Assembly: GCA_964036195.1 (NCBI GenBank)
Contig: OZ038457.1
Coordinates: 9,079,147-9,143,146, forward strand
Direction of reading: 5' to 3'
Source: Sphaerolaimus hirsutus
Taxonomy: Eukaryota; Nematoda; Chromadorea; Monhysterida; Sphaerolaimidae
DNA: 64,000 nt
In this document: positions 54,001-64,000 of the stretch, one piece after another
Position numbering within the stretch: the first letter of the stretch is position 1
Layout: every line of letters starts with the position of its first letter
Position numbers and translations under genes: made by a program
The notes under the pieces: generated by a model
The model's input: the letters and a program-made list of their open reading frames with translations, nothing else
Told to the model about the DNA's origin: nothing
Databases searched by the model: none

Positions 54001-57000
54001 GCCACGCGCACCCAGTCTGCGAGGGTTGGGTGAGAGTTTGTGGGAATTAGGCACAATTACGAAGGAAATCATGCGTGTATTTTAGCAAGTTGATTTCTAA
54101 GTGAAAAGTTGAATCTGCAATAAAGTAACTGTGCAAAGACGATAGAAAACTTATAAGAGCGAATAACTTTGGTGCGCTGCTTTAATTTTGTAAATGCTTC
54201 AATATGCAAAAGTATGTAAAAGTTTGCGCTGCGATCGAGTGAGTGAGTTCCCTAAAAACTTTTGGTAAGCCAATAAGCTACCTCTAAGCTGAATAAGCTA
54301 AAAAAGACAAAAAAAGCAAAAGACATTAAGAAAAAACAATACTGATCCAGAAAAATATACATACATATTTACATTCAAAAAGTGAACATCCTGCGCCATA
54401 GATTTGAGAGTAGACCCTGTCATGACATGAATATTCATAGTATGCGAAGAATTTTAAATTGAAAATTGACACGCGTGGTTGCAGCTGAAAATCTAGACAT
54501 ACGTAAATGCAAATTGAAAACGCGCTGCGGTGTCAAATGATAAATGGTCATGTGATATCCGCAAGTGGCAAGGTTGCCCAGGAGGATTACGCGTGATTTT
54601 GCATGTGGGTATCATGAGAATCAGAGAAAGTCATCTATGCAGTGGAATGAAATATAAAAATCTGATCGTTTAATGGAATGTGTTGTGCTCGTAGAGAGTT
54701 CTAAAAATAATGAACATGGAATATTTAGAAAAGACCATCTGTTTAGGCGTTTGACATTTCCTTTCGTTTGGCGTTTCCTCATTTAGTGGATCGGCAATAT
54801 AAATAAGGGTGGACCGCATGCAATCTCCGTTCGTTTAGAACATTGGCGGGAAATTCGCTAAGCATTTTTTGGACACATCTGTAAGTATCGAACAGCTCAG
54901 CATGTAGCAGCACGCGGCATAAAATGCCAAGCTGGAATCTAAATATTATATAACTAAGCACTTTCAGAACAACAATATCTTGACTTTCCAAAAATGTTTC
55001 ATTTTTGGTAATACAAAACTACGCAGAAATACACAGCACACCCACAAAAAAGTGCACATCAGCATTTTCTGCCAGTGATTCAATCCTTGCGAATGCGCGC
55101 GGTCATCCGAATCAAGGAAATGTAAACAAATGCGACCACAACAACTAAATATGATACCAGCGCCAAAATTGTCGGAGGGGGGGGCCTTGGCAACCAAATT
55201 TTCAACAAGATTATGTTAGAGACAGTTAGGAATGTAAAATTTGTTCCCCAACACGTATTTTGTTTATGTAACTGAATGACAGTGATTTATTAATCCGATG
55301 GAACAAAATACTTCAGGGGCAAATTCCGAGTGATGAGAAAAGTGAGTCGTAAGTGCCAAGTGTATTTTAAATGAACATGCTTGACTGATGCAACGCTTGA
55401 CGACACATTTTTCACTTTCATGTCACTTGACAGCCTGCATAATTGCCACTAGATGGATGTAAATGCCAGGCCACTCAAGCCACAACTATCAGCCGCTGGG
55501 CAGTAATTTTTTTATGAGTGTTGACTGCAAAATATTGACGCTAAGCGCAAAGTACAAACTTCTCTGGAGCCACGGCACCATTCTGTTTGGCATGTTGCCA
55601 ACACTAAGGTTGCCCACCAACCAACCTGCTAAGGTTGCTAAGGTTAACAACAGAGTTGCAAAAGCATATTTACGCTTACCCGAAATACCCAGGTAAATGG
55701 GTATTTATTTATACTTACGCTTACGCTTACGCTTTCATAAAATACCTGTACGCTTTTTTACGCTTTCCCGGCCAAAATACCTGGGTACTAAAAGCGTAAA
55801 AAAGGTTTTCACACAGTTTAGTTTTACACCTTTGAAAAAGCATAAAACCACAAAAAAAAGAGTGAACGAGACTACGTACCAAAAAAAAGACTGCATGTGT
55901 GCAGTAATTCACTGGGAATAGTAGCACATGTACAAGTTGTGTCGCGATATGAATGTTAATACTGTGTCATCGATCAAAATCGTGGTTTCAGATTAGAAAT
56001 TTTGTTGCTGAAAATGGATCACGCACGACGACAATTTTATTGCCGTCAACAGCACTAACTCCACGTTAGAAGATGAGGATGACATAAGTGTTGCTGCCGA
56101 TGAATAACAAACAAAATATGACGGCAGACTACACTAAGACTACACTACATCTGTGAGAGCTTGATTTGGAAAGAATTCACTGAGCAAAAAGCCTCTAAAA
56201 ATTTTTTACGCTTACACTTTTATTTATGCTTTCCTAGGTATTTTAAAAATACCTTACACTTTCAGTATCCATACTCAAGATTTGGAAAGTGTATTTACGC
56301 TTACGCTTACGCTTTCCAAAAATACCGGTATTTTAACAACTCTGGTTAACAACCAACACCAAGCGCCAACCCCAATGAACAAGCCAATGCGCGAGAGATC
56401 TATCGCCACAAATATCGACAATGTTCAATTGCGATGAAAGTGTGGCTTGACAAAATTTGAAACAAATTGATTTCCAACGCCCCGAATTTTTCCGCAATAT
56501 TATTCTTTTGCAGTAAAATGAAACTTATTTAGTTTACACCCTAATATTTATATGTATTTATGTATTTATATTTATACCTATTTTACTTTGATGACACCGC
56601 TGACGTGTACACTTTAGCTTTAAGTGCAACATGAAAGAATATAAACTATGTGAATAATTAAATCCATGAAGTCAATAACAAAAATGCATTATTGAATAGA
56701 TCGAGGTAAAGAAACCACTTGAAACTGGTAGTAACAGACGAGCTAACACATGGCGCATGTCACAAGACTGCCTACTGAGTAAAAAAGGGCTCTAAAACTA
56801 GCGTGATTCACAAAATGAAAATATTGTGATAAAACAGGAAAACTCCTACTGGCACAGGATGGAACAGTCATGCATCCTGACGGAAACTAGGTATTCAAAT
56901 AAACTAAATCGTAAATACAAACGATAGTCTCAGAATAAATCAAACAGATATTTTTTGTCATGTAAATGTATTTTTCATAAAAATGTTTGTCCGCGCAATT

Positions 57001-60000
57001 ACATTACACGGTGGTTGATACAAGTTATTTGACACAGGTCATTGCACAATTTGAAAAAAAACACCCAAGAATAACGTCACGAATTATGAGTCACAACACA
57101 AAAAAATCAATGTAAATATCGTTGAAAATAAAATACTTCATAACGATCAGCTAATATATTAAGCTGATGCGCACAGATGCATACACAACAAATCGGCGTT
57201 GAAAGTGCAGTCATGTATACTCTAGGGATCTCCACAATTTTGGCCCTCGCGTTGTACAGATAGCTGAAAATTTTTCTGAGGGGGGGCTGGGGGGCTTGGG
57301 GGGCTCACGCGGGCAAAATATATAGGCTTTTTCAGTGCATAAAGGCAGAAAGGGGAAAAATCGCTAAAAAAGTTAAAAGTAGCCAAAAACATTTAAAAAT
57401 AGGTAGATAAACATGGGTATAGGCGAAAGCCCCGATTTTGAAGGTGAAACACTATAAAATGGTATGAAAATAACCGATTTCGAGCGAAAATTGGGCCAAA
57501 ATTTCTCAAAAATAACTCCAGATAGGTAGGTAGCTGAGTGATTTGGGGGGGGGGGGGGCTCAGGTGTAGTAGCCAAAAATGTTGTCTCGGGATAGATGAT
57601 AGCTGAGCAGCGTCCGGGATAGATAGATAGCTGGCGGATTTGGGGGGTGGGCAACCCCCCCCCCCCCTAGGAGACCCCTGCATACATCAGTATTTATAAT
57701 CTAGCTACCGCCTGAGCAACTGCCAATTTTTTTAACTTCAAAGTGATCAGTTTGGGGCAATTTTTGAAGCGATCCTGTACGGATCATAAAATGGAATCGC
57801 GACAGGTCATAAAATGGGATCTATGATGTAACTGTGCTGAAATCGAAGCTAGGTAAAAGCCGAGCTTTCGCCAGCATCTGTTGCATCGAACCAGCCGTCA
57901 CGCCGGTCTAAAAGCACCCAGGGGGCAGTCCCAGAGCCTGTAAAATGCCCTGTAAAATGTCAAATGTCATGCAAAGTGTCAAAAGTCATGTAAAATGTCA
58001 TGGTGGTGTACTATTGCGCGCAACGCCATTTAACGATGGGCACGTATTTTGTTTCCCAAACACGACACACAAGCAACGATGGAAAAAACACAGAAATTGA
58101 ACACAGAAACTCATTGAGTTTCTGTGTTTTTGTTTTACACAGAAACACGGAAACTCACAAATTTTGAAAAACTCAAAACTCAAATGAGTTTTTATTTGGA
58201 GAGCACAGAAACACAGAAACACGGAAACACAGAAAAGTTTTTCGAGTTTTTGAGGGGTTTTTTCCAGCGTTTTCACACATTTTCAGAACGCACATGAACT
58301 CAGTTAAACTAAACAAGATAAGATATGCATGCATAGCATGTAAATATGTAATTACATAATGTATTCATATTTTATGATGGAACAAAAAATAAATTAAAGA
58401 TGGCATGCACATCTCCTGGTTGACATGTTTAAATATAGTTGTAGTTCAAATCAATTCTGTAGTCTTCCATACAGTGCACATCCATTGGATTGTCATTTGG
58501 AAAATTTTGGAGTACTGCGTAAATTGTCATTTGTGAGCATTTTGTTGATGCTGGTGTTGTGATGTGGGTGGATGTCCTCATTGAGGACATTTTTATGGAC
58601 TTTTTCGACACTTGAATGAATACACATATGTGATGTGGGGTTACAACATGTGCAAAACCAATATTTTATAAGAAAACCGTTGTTTCCACATCAAAGATTC
58701 AAAATGCTGTAAATCAGAATTTTTGGGGAGAAAACTCGAGCTTTTTGGACAAAAACTCGAGTTTTTTAGAAGAAAAAAACTAAAACAAGTCGAGTTTTAA
58801 CAAAATACACAGAAATAAAAACAGAGTTACACAAGTTTTTTTCGATAAAAAACTCAAAACACAGGTATTCATTTTTGAAAAACTCAAAACACAGAATGTT
58901 TCTTTGGAGAACTTACCCATCGTTGCACACAAGTCAAAAGTCGTGTCATGTAAAACGCGTTTGCCATTTTACAGGGCATTTTAAATGGCTTTTGACACTT
59001 TGCATCACATTTGACATTTTACAGGGTCTGGTACTGGCACTAGCTCCGCAAGTCGCATATGAATGCGCACAAACATTATTTTTATTACTAAAGCGACGCT
59101 AATATCTTATTACGCAAACACATCAAAACGCCTTCGTAAATAAATAAATATTTTACTACCAGTGCTGGGAAAATTTGCCGGTAGAAAATTTTCCGACTTG
59201 GGGGAAAACGCCACGGCTATGGCGCCTGGCGTCATTTTTGTGGCGTTCTAGGCGGACTGGTGTAAAAAGGTTCCATGGCGTTACTAGTTATCGATACAAT
59301 AATAATAATAAGTTATGTCAAGTTTTGCGTTAAATAGTTCTTAATTATAGAGATTGTGAAATTCGGCGCTAAATATATATAATACTATAACCGATAGTTA
59401 AAATATCTAAGAGTATGTAAAATATTCAGAAAAACTGAGAATCGAACTCTATTGCAAAACAAAACGGCAACAACCGAACAAACTCTTCAAATTATTTGCG
59501 AAAGCACAAAAGGAGTGCAAATAAATGCAGTTTGCCCTGCCCTACTTTACATTTCAATGCATTCTTGTTGCTCGCGGGAACATGAAAAATGCTTAATTTT
59601 GTCATAAAACCGCACACTAAGAACATACACCGAAAGGATAAAAAAACAACCAAAACACATAGCACCCAAAACCAACCGTCGTCCCGCTGTACACCATTAT
59701 GCAACCAATCAGTTTCTCGCTTTTCAGAGCACCCACACTCGTTTGGCAGCTGTCCAACATGTTGTCGATCGCGGTGCTGTTCATGCTGCACGGGTTCAGC
59801 GTGCTCGTCGATCAGTTCAACGTCGCCAGTGTGTAACTGCAGTACCATCACCATGCTTAAGGAGTGTCTGGGTATGGGTAAATACATAGGTAGATTGTAC
59901 ACAGCCAATGCATTTTCGCCAAAACTGGTATAAAGCATGAAATATAAAAAGGTTATTCTATGAGCGAACTTCGATATCTCACGGAAAAATTCTATGTTCT

Positions 60001-62544
60001 GGTTTGGAATTTATTTCTATAGGGTGGCAACAAAGTCACGATAGAGAACGATAACCTCCATAGGCAGTCCCGAACTCTTCTAAGTCAAGTGTCAAAGGTC
60101 GTGTAAAATGTCAATCAAGTCAAAAAGAAAAGATTTTCTTACTGAACTTTGCATTACGATTGACAAATTTTTATGACATTTGACACTTAACTTTTTACAG
60201 GGCTTGGGACTGGCATCAGAGTGATGAGCGTAAAAAGGTGAAGTGTGTGTCTGATGAGGTGTGTAAAAAAGGAAAGAAATCCCGTTAAAGTATGTTTTGG
60301 CCATCTAAAACCAGTCTAGAAAGTTCCACCGTTCCGAACACAACAACACGACAAAATAAACAAACACAAACCTCAAACAGAAACGGCTAATCCACTAAAC
60401 AACCAATTCCACTAACTCAAAACTTAGATAAGCTGAAGTCCGACGGCGCGCAGCGGCAGGTGCGCGGCAGATTTCCAAAATCCGCGCGGCACAAAGCCGC
60501 ATTCAGCGGCGAAAATCCCAAACAATCAGCTTAGAGCACCATTGTCGCAGCTGGAGCGCACGTGCCGCGCGCACACAAAGTTCAAGTGGCCGCCAGCTAT
60601 GTGCTTAGACCTTCCAGTAGACTTTGGTGTGTAAAACGAGCTGTGCAAAATTATAGCCGCAACGCAGGGGCATTTCGCCGATCGAAAGCTTTGAAGCTCA
60701 ATGAATCGGCTCCAAAAATAACTCAACAAATACGATTTTGCATAGATACAGAATACAAAAGTAGCTCCTAAATTGTATACCTGTTTATGTGCAGTTCAGT
60801 CAACAGATCTGTAAATAGGCAGGCCAGTGCGCGTGAAATGTTCGACAGCCATTTTCGGCGAGTCAAGGCAGACGCGGCAACAAAGCGGGGGGGGGGGGAG
60901 GGGGGCTGGGCGAATATTTTTATGTGGCGTCCTCCGAAAAATTTGTCAAATCAGCGGTGTCAATTTGATTGTGAACATTCGACCAATTTCTAGTGTAGTC
61001 CGACCTAGGTCATGCGCATCATGTGAAGGTGGCCACAGCAAACTGCACATTGTGGCCAGGCACAGAAGTACACCGACAAAATTTATGAAACTCGTAGATA
61101 TGTTTTGAACACATCTGAGTTTACCATAATGTATAGTTGACAGATTCACTCTGGTAAACTCAAATGTTGTTCTAAAGATAATTGAGTTCTCCAAATTTTG
61201 GTGTACTATTGCGAGCAACGCCATTTAACGGCGAGCAGTGGCACGTGTTTTTGTTTCCCAAACGCGACCCACAAGTCTGGCGTTAAATAAATGCGTAGAT
61301 TCCAAAGGCGGCCAGACAAATAGAAAATGGCCATTTTGGTGGTACCTACAGCACATCACGACACTCACAATCAATTGTTGATGCTACTGTTACATTTGAA
61401 AATGCCGCCCGCGGCAGTTTGTTAGTGTTTATAACGATCAACTGCAGATTGTAGTTTACACATTCATCCAATCAGTGAGAAATACCGGTGGAAGTAAATA
61501 TACATGATTGATTTCTTTTGTACAACTTTATAAATAGAGCGGGTTGCAAAAAACACACATATATCATATTGAAGCGTACACGAATTATGATCGAAGTCAC
61601 AGCGGCCATGCATAACTAAAAATCTGGAGAAGAAAAACGAGTAAGCACGGACACATTGGAACATTGAAAATTATCACGCAGAGATAGGGTTCAAACGTTT
61701 CCCGGCGCCGTTCAAATTTTTCATTCACCGCAACAAGGACTAAGGAGTTTGAACCTTACGCATGGACGCATCCAAGGCAAAGCTTGAGTGTCAAACGCCG
61801 GACCAAGATTAAGTACAAAATGTAATGGAAAACGCGAGAAAAGGACTGCAAAACCATTGTGAATTACTCCTTAAGTTGCTCCGGTAATGCGCCCCAACTT
61901 TTCCGAATACGCCCATGCAACGCCAACAGCAAGCACCGAAAGCACGGAATCACCCTTCAGACCATCACAGTACAGTGTCCAACACGTTGTCCATGAAGCA
62001 CTTCAGCATGCGCGGCTTACTCGTCACCGTCATCGTCATAATTAGGCTGGTTTTCGTTTTCATTAAACAAAGACATGATGTATGATATCCATCGAGGGGG
62101 TCTGTGTCGCATTACCACGAGGTCGATTTGAATGCGTCGGATCTGTCGCGCCCGAGGTAGTACCCAACTGCGCGGGGGGCGTTATGAGTAGTGATGGAAT
62201 GGCGCGATGGTTCTTGCGCTCTTTAATGGTGACAGCGCCAGTGGCGCCTAGAGCCAATTTTTCAAATGGTGCCATTGTATGCGGCGCCCGGCACCATTTT
62301 CCCTAGTTGCGAGCAAACCACATATCGCAAAAGACACTGACACGGATAGTGAATTTTTCAGGGGTGGGAAAGGGGGGTTGGGGAGGGGTAACCCACGCGC
62401 GGGGTAACAACTCAGTGTCAAAAACCAACAAGTGCAAAAAAGTGGACGTGAGCAGCAGGGCGGCCACGGCGGGCTTGCGCAGCGACTCGCCGTCCGTCGC
62501 CAGCGCCAGGGCGTCCGACGCGCACACAGCCCCCGACATGCCAC
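48045..62544 (-). CDS. Unrecognised multi-exon gene with coiled-coil motifs (5' limit uncertain)
   Basis: Exons in coding order: 62393-62544 (tentative), 60540-60621, 53793-54016, 52901-53207, 52577-52667, 52234-52385, 51807-51983, 51180-51343, 50900-51025, ~50030-50213, 49410-49649, 48324-48446, 48171-48258, 48045-48104 (TGA). Phases agree across all junctions except the end of the exon at 50213. The tentative first exon has one hydrophobic segment (AVAALLLTSTFLHLLVF), which may be a signal anchor. The rest is mostly soluble, rich in Ser, Pro, Gln and Arg. Two related charged motifs, EIRELRRREQELRQQR and EIAIERDIVEQRRREFELR, resemble the short helical motif of MISP/AKAP2 C-terminal regions. 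That is only a suggestion. The protein ends ...DDFYEVGQTTFSPN. Exons have high G/C at third positions. The gene converges on the otopetrin-like gene. Confidence 0.65.
48535..49242. mobile_element. ~700-bp element of AAAAGTACCGATCTACA repeats
   Basis: CACGTGCATGTGAAGGGTGTG and its mirror mark the ends. AAAGTACCGATCTACA recurs at least seven times inside and once inverted, with a second CCCATGCATGTGGGTAT palindrome. Flanked by ATGAATGAATG microsatellites. Lies in an intron of the minus-strand gene. Confidence 0.7.
50340..50777. mobile_element. TATACTCGGCGGAC-family elements, one nested in another
   Basis: The inner 50503-50696 matches 11953-12146. The outer arms match 40471-40734 (GCGGTCCGCCGAGTATA at the right). 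Confidence 0.65.
51560..51748. mobile_element. MITE of the GGGACCAGTCCC...CTGGAATTGGCA family
   Basis: CTGGGACCAGTCCCACGCTC then TGTCAAATTTCATC repeats to ACAGGGTCTGGAATTGGCA. In an intron of the minus-strand gene. Confidence 0.65.
53323..53722. mobile_element. MITE, TACCGTATTTGCTTGAATAA family, with nested insert
   Basis: TACCGTATTTGCTTGAATAA and TTATTCAAGCAAACACGGTA ends. A short GGACGTATACAGGATTTTTG...CTGGCTACGTC element (53431-53512) is nested. Confidence 0.75.
55651..56344. mobile_element. 694-bp hAT-type element of TTACGC repeats
   Basis: CAGAGTTGCAAAA and TTTTAACAACTCTG ends, flanked by perfect GTTAACAA (55643-55650, 56345-56352). Arms are arrays of TTACGCTTACGCTTACGCTT. No transposase. 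Confidence 0.82.
57230..57690. repeat. Repeat with ATAGATAGCTG units and G/C runs
   Basis: Gatagatagctg units, runs of G or C, and a segment shared with 12230-12420. The ends are not defined. Confidence 0.5.
57920..59041. mobile_element. GGCAGTCCCAGAGCCTG-family MITE interrupted by a hAT element
   Basis: Left GGGGGCAGTCCCAGAGCCTG, right CAGGGTCTGGTACTGGCAC. Interrupted by other repeats, including 58074-58925. Confidence 0.6.
58074..58925. mobile_element. hAT-type element, CAACGATGG ends, second copy
   Basis: CAACGATGGAAAAAACACAG and ACTTACCCATCGTTG ends with perfect CACACAAG flanks (58066-58073, 58926-58933). Reverse of 6659-8065, without the two MITEs nested there. Confidence 0.9.
59728..59836 (+). 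CDS. Possible plus-strand exon with a hydrophobic helix
   Basis: After a pyrimidine-rich acceptor (tttctcgcttttcag) an open frame reads WQLSNMLSIAVLFMLHGF and ends in TAA at 59834, with almost all codons ending in G or C, as in the real exons here. It lies in a large intron of the minus-strand gene. No partner exon was found on the plus strand. A donor (GTGTAA) overlaps the stop, so it could be internal. It may be the last exon of a nested gene, or a decayed one. Confidence 0.3.
60062..60217. mobile_element. ~155-bp MITE of the GGCAGTCCC family
   Basis: AGGCAGTCCCGAACTCTTC start, ACAGGGCTTGGGACTGGCA end, GTGTCAAAGGTCGTG repeats. Closely similar to 51560-51748. Confidence 0.65.
60426..60530. 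other. GC-rich patch next to a minus-strand exon, unassigned
   Basis: A 100-bp stretch with exon-like base composition lies just beyond the donor of the 60540-60621 exon. Plus strand: an open frame ending at TAG (SDGAQRQVRGRFPKSARH). Minus strand: an open Cys-containing frame (NLPRTCRCAPSDFSLSK). Neither joins a neighbour in phase. It could be an alternative exon or a regulatory element. Confidence 0.2.
61085..61210. mobile_element. Palindromic MITE with GAGTTTACCATAATG arms
   Basis: Arms GAACACATCTGAGTTTACCA and TGGTAAACTCAAATGTTGTTC. Relative of 22884-23050. Followed by a GTACTATTGCGAGCAACGCC segment that also occurs at 58008. Confidence 0.55.
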
Positions 62545-62743
62545 CTGCTAGTGACCGAGTCAACTCGGGTGAATTTGCGAAGACATTGACTTGTTGATGT
62601 AGTGGAGAAATTCCTCCCAGAGAGTCCAAACGACCAAAATCAGCACGATTCACGCCACGCTCAGTTTTCAACATTCATTCACGATACAAATTATCAATTC
62701 AAATTTAATCAATCAAATCAATCGATAGAACAATCACAATCAA

Positions 62744-63990
62744 TCAATCCCACTTCGTGTTTCGTTTTCTGGCTTCATCGAGCCGGGCGCCGCGCTGCTG
62801 GGCCCACTGCATGTACTGGGCGCTGCGCTGCTTGCGGAATTGTTCGAATGTGGAGTCGTCGATTGCAATGTCGCCGTCACCCTCGCCGGCTTGCTCGGAT
62901 GCGGATTGGCTGAATTCTGTGAAGTAAGTATTTTTTTTGGTCATTCACTCATTTCGCAAAAAGTGCGTGGGTGCGGCGGGGTCCCCATCCCTTGCCAACT
63001 TTTTAATATTTTTCAACTTCGTTTTTACAATTCAAATTTGAGATGCTTTTTGAGTTGGAGAGGTGGATGGTCACGATTAGTTTACCAGTCCAGGCAAGTA
63101 AATACTTGCCGTTTGTCTAACTTTCGGTGGACAAAAACACCTGATTTCGGCATAATTGCTGTCTAAAGCTATCAACAATGTGAAACTAATTATCAATCGA
63201 ACCTGTTGCCCACTGAAGGTGAACTTGTCCAAAGCAGATGGTTTTGATAAAAAGATTTAGAAATAAGCAAGGCCAACGTCAAAACCAACGTGCGCGGCGG
63301 GGCATTTCGCCCGGTTCCATTGGAGCTGCGTGTACAGCCACCGGCCGCTCGGGAGTCGCGCTCCTGAAATTCACAAAAGAATCCGTATTCCATAGATCTT
63401 CGCGTAAATACGACAACTACGTTTCATATGTATGCATTTCCTTTCATTTCGACAATATACGCCAGTGACTTGCACGCGTGGTTCACATTGGATGGAACCG
63501 TGCCAACGCATGCGATTTCAACATGCGCGTGCCCATAACTTTTTACTGTATTCACTGCATTGATGTTATAATCTACTGTACTGTGTTACTGTATTGATGT
63601 AATAACTTTTAGTGTTTTTTTTCCAATGTGTTCACAAAAATATATTTTATATTTTATCGAAAATATATAGCATGCTTTTACATCATTGGCTTCCAACGTG
63701 AGACATAAGTAACTGCGCGTGCAGAGTGTCATGTCACTGAAGAATACATAGCAAACGTAATCAAACATAATAATTTCAAACAGTACACACACATCCTTCT
63801 CAAAACCACCCTAAATCAACCACGGTGCCCAGCGCCAACCTGGACCTCGTCCCATTCCTCGACTTGGACCTCGACCTCGACTTTGAGCGGCTGCGCGACC
63901 GACTGCCGCTGGAGGACCGACTGCGGCTGCGACTGTTGCTGCGCTCGCTGCCCGCCGTCTTGGCGTCGGCTACCGCGTGAGCCTTTTCTT
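62744..63990 (-). CDS. 3' end of a gene, possibly an SR-type RNA-binding protein (partial)
   Basis: The terminal exon at 62744-62916 follows a clean acceptor (tacttcacag) and encodes an acidic then charged tail (DDSTFEQFRKQRSAQYMQW, ending RKRNTKWD, TGA), with G/C-rich third positions. Upstream on the same strand, about 63830-63975 reads in one frame as Arg/Ser dipeptides (SRSRSRSSSGSRSRSRSK), as in splicing-factor RS domains. The join between the two is not resolved: the RS frame gives no donor in the phase the last exon needs, while a second frame of the same stretch (acidic, Gln/Val-rich) does. The gene runs off the right edge. I do not recognise the family. Confidence 0.45.
63458..63745. 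mobile_element. Diverged MITE of the TATACTCC family
   Basis: ATATACGCCAGTGACTTGCA at one end, GAGTGTCATGTCACTGAAGAA at the other, with CACGCGTGGTTCACATTGG as in 47202-47449. Confidence 0.5.
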
Positions 63991-64000
63991 TGAAGTATTC

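Noticed and set aside
59728-59836. Minus-strand exon of the unrecognised gene at this place
   Set aside because: In the phase required between the exons at 60540 and 54016 the minus strand stops after six codons. The plus strand has the exon-like codon bias.
62840-63166. Plus-strand open frame of 108 codons
   Set aside because: It overlaps the minus-strand terminal exon, which has the better acceptor and codon bias; the rest runs into AT-rich sequence.

Overview
The window is nuclear DNA from an animal, most likely an arthropod. The genes are split into many short, GC-rich exons (60-300 bp, strongly G/C at third codon positions). The AT-rich introns and spacers are packed with small non-autonomous DNA transposons. 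There is no bacterial gene organisation, CRISPR array or rRNA, and I recognised no tRNA. The species is not identified. The arthropod guess rests on gene content (RIC1, tetraspanin, secreted trypsin-like protease, otopetrin-like channel) and genome style.

Layout. (1) 283-19850, plus: 23 exons for the central and C-terminal parts of RIC1, the RAB6 exchange-factor subunit; its first exons lie left of the window. (2) 22150-25677, plus: a complete seven-exon tetraspanin (229 aa). (3) 26406-36726, plus: a secreted S1 serine protease with all three catalytic residues. (4) 37565-46734, plus: an 11-exon, 613-aa multipass membrane protein, best read as a divergent otopetrin proton channel. (5) 48045-62544, minus: a gene of about 14 exons that I do not recognise, with coiled-coil motifs. 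(6) 62744-63990, minus: the 3' end of another gene, with an RS-rich exon upstream. Genes 4 and 5 converge. Nothing suggests the genes act in one pathway. Exon joins were chosen from GT/AG sites and reading phase; phase is consistent throughout genes 1, 2 and 4 and in nearly all of 3 and 5.

Much of the non-coding DNA is repeats. Two large Helitron-like elements with internal minisatellites (8278-11457 and 29839-33668) lie in opposite orientation in RIC1 and the protease gene. Several hAT-type elements have clear 8-bp target duplications (6659-8065, 58074-58925, 1566-2413, 55651-56344). One mariner-like element is 1004 bp. There are many 200-400 bp MITEs in at least ten families, often nested. 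Several end within about 10-25 bp of splice acceptors, and one family appears to form an entire tetraspanin intron.

Stretches with nothing I can name: 1-282, about 19851-20885, 21635-22149, 25678-26405 (apart from a polyA signal and a possible TATA box), 41930-42160, 54020-55640 and 56353-57229.
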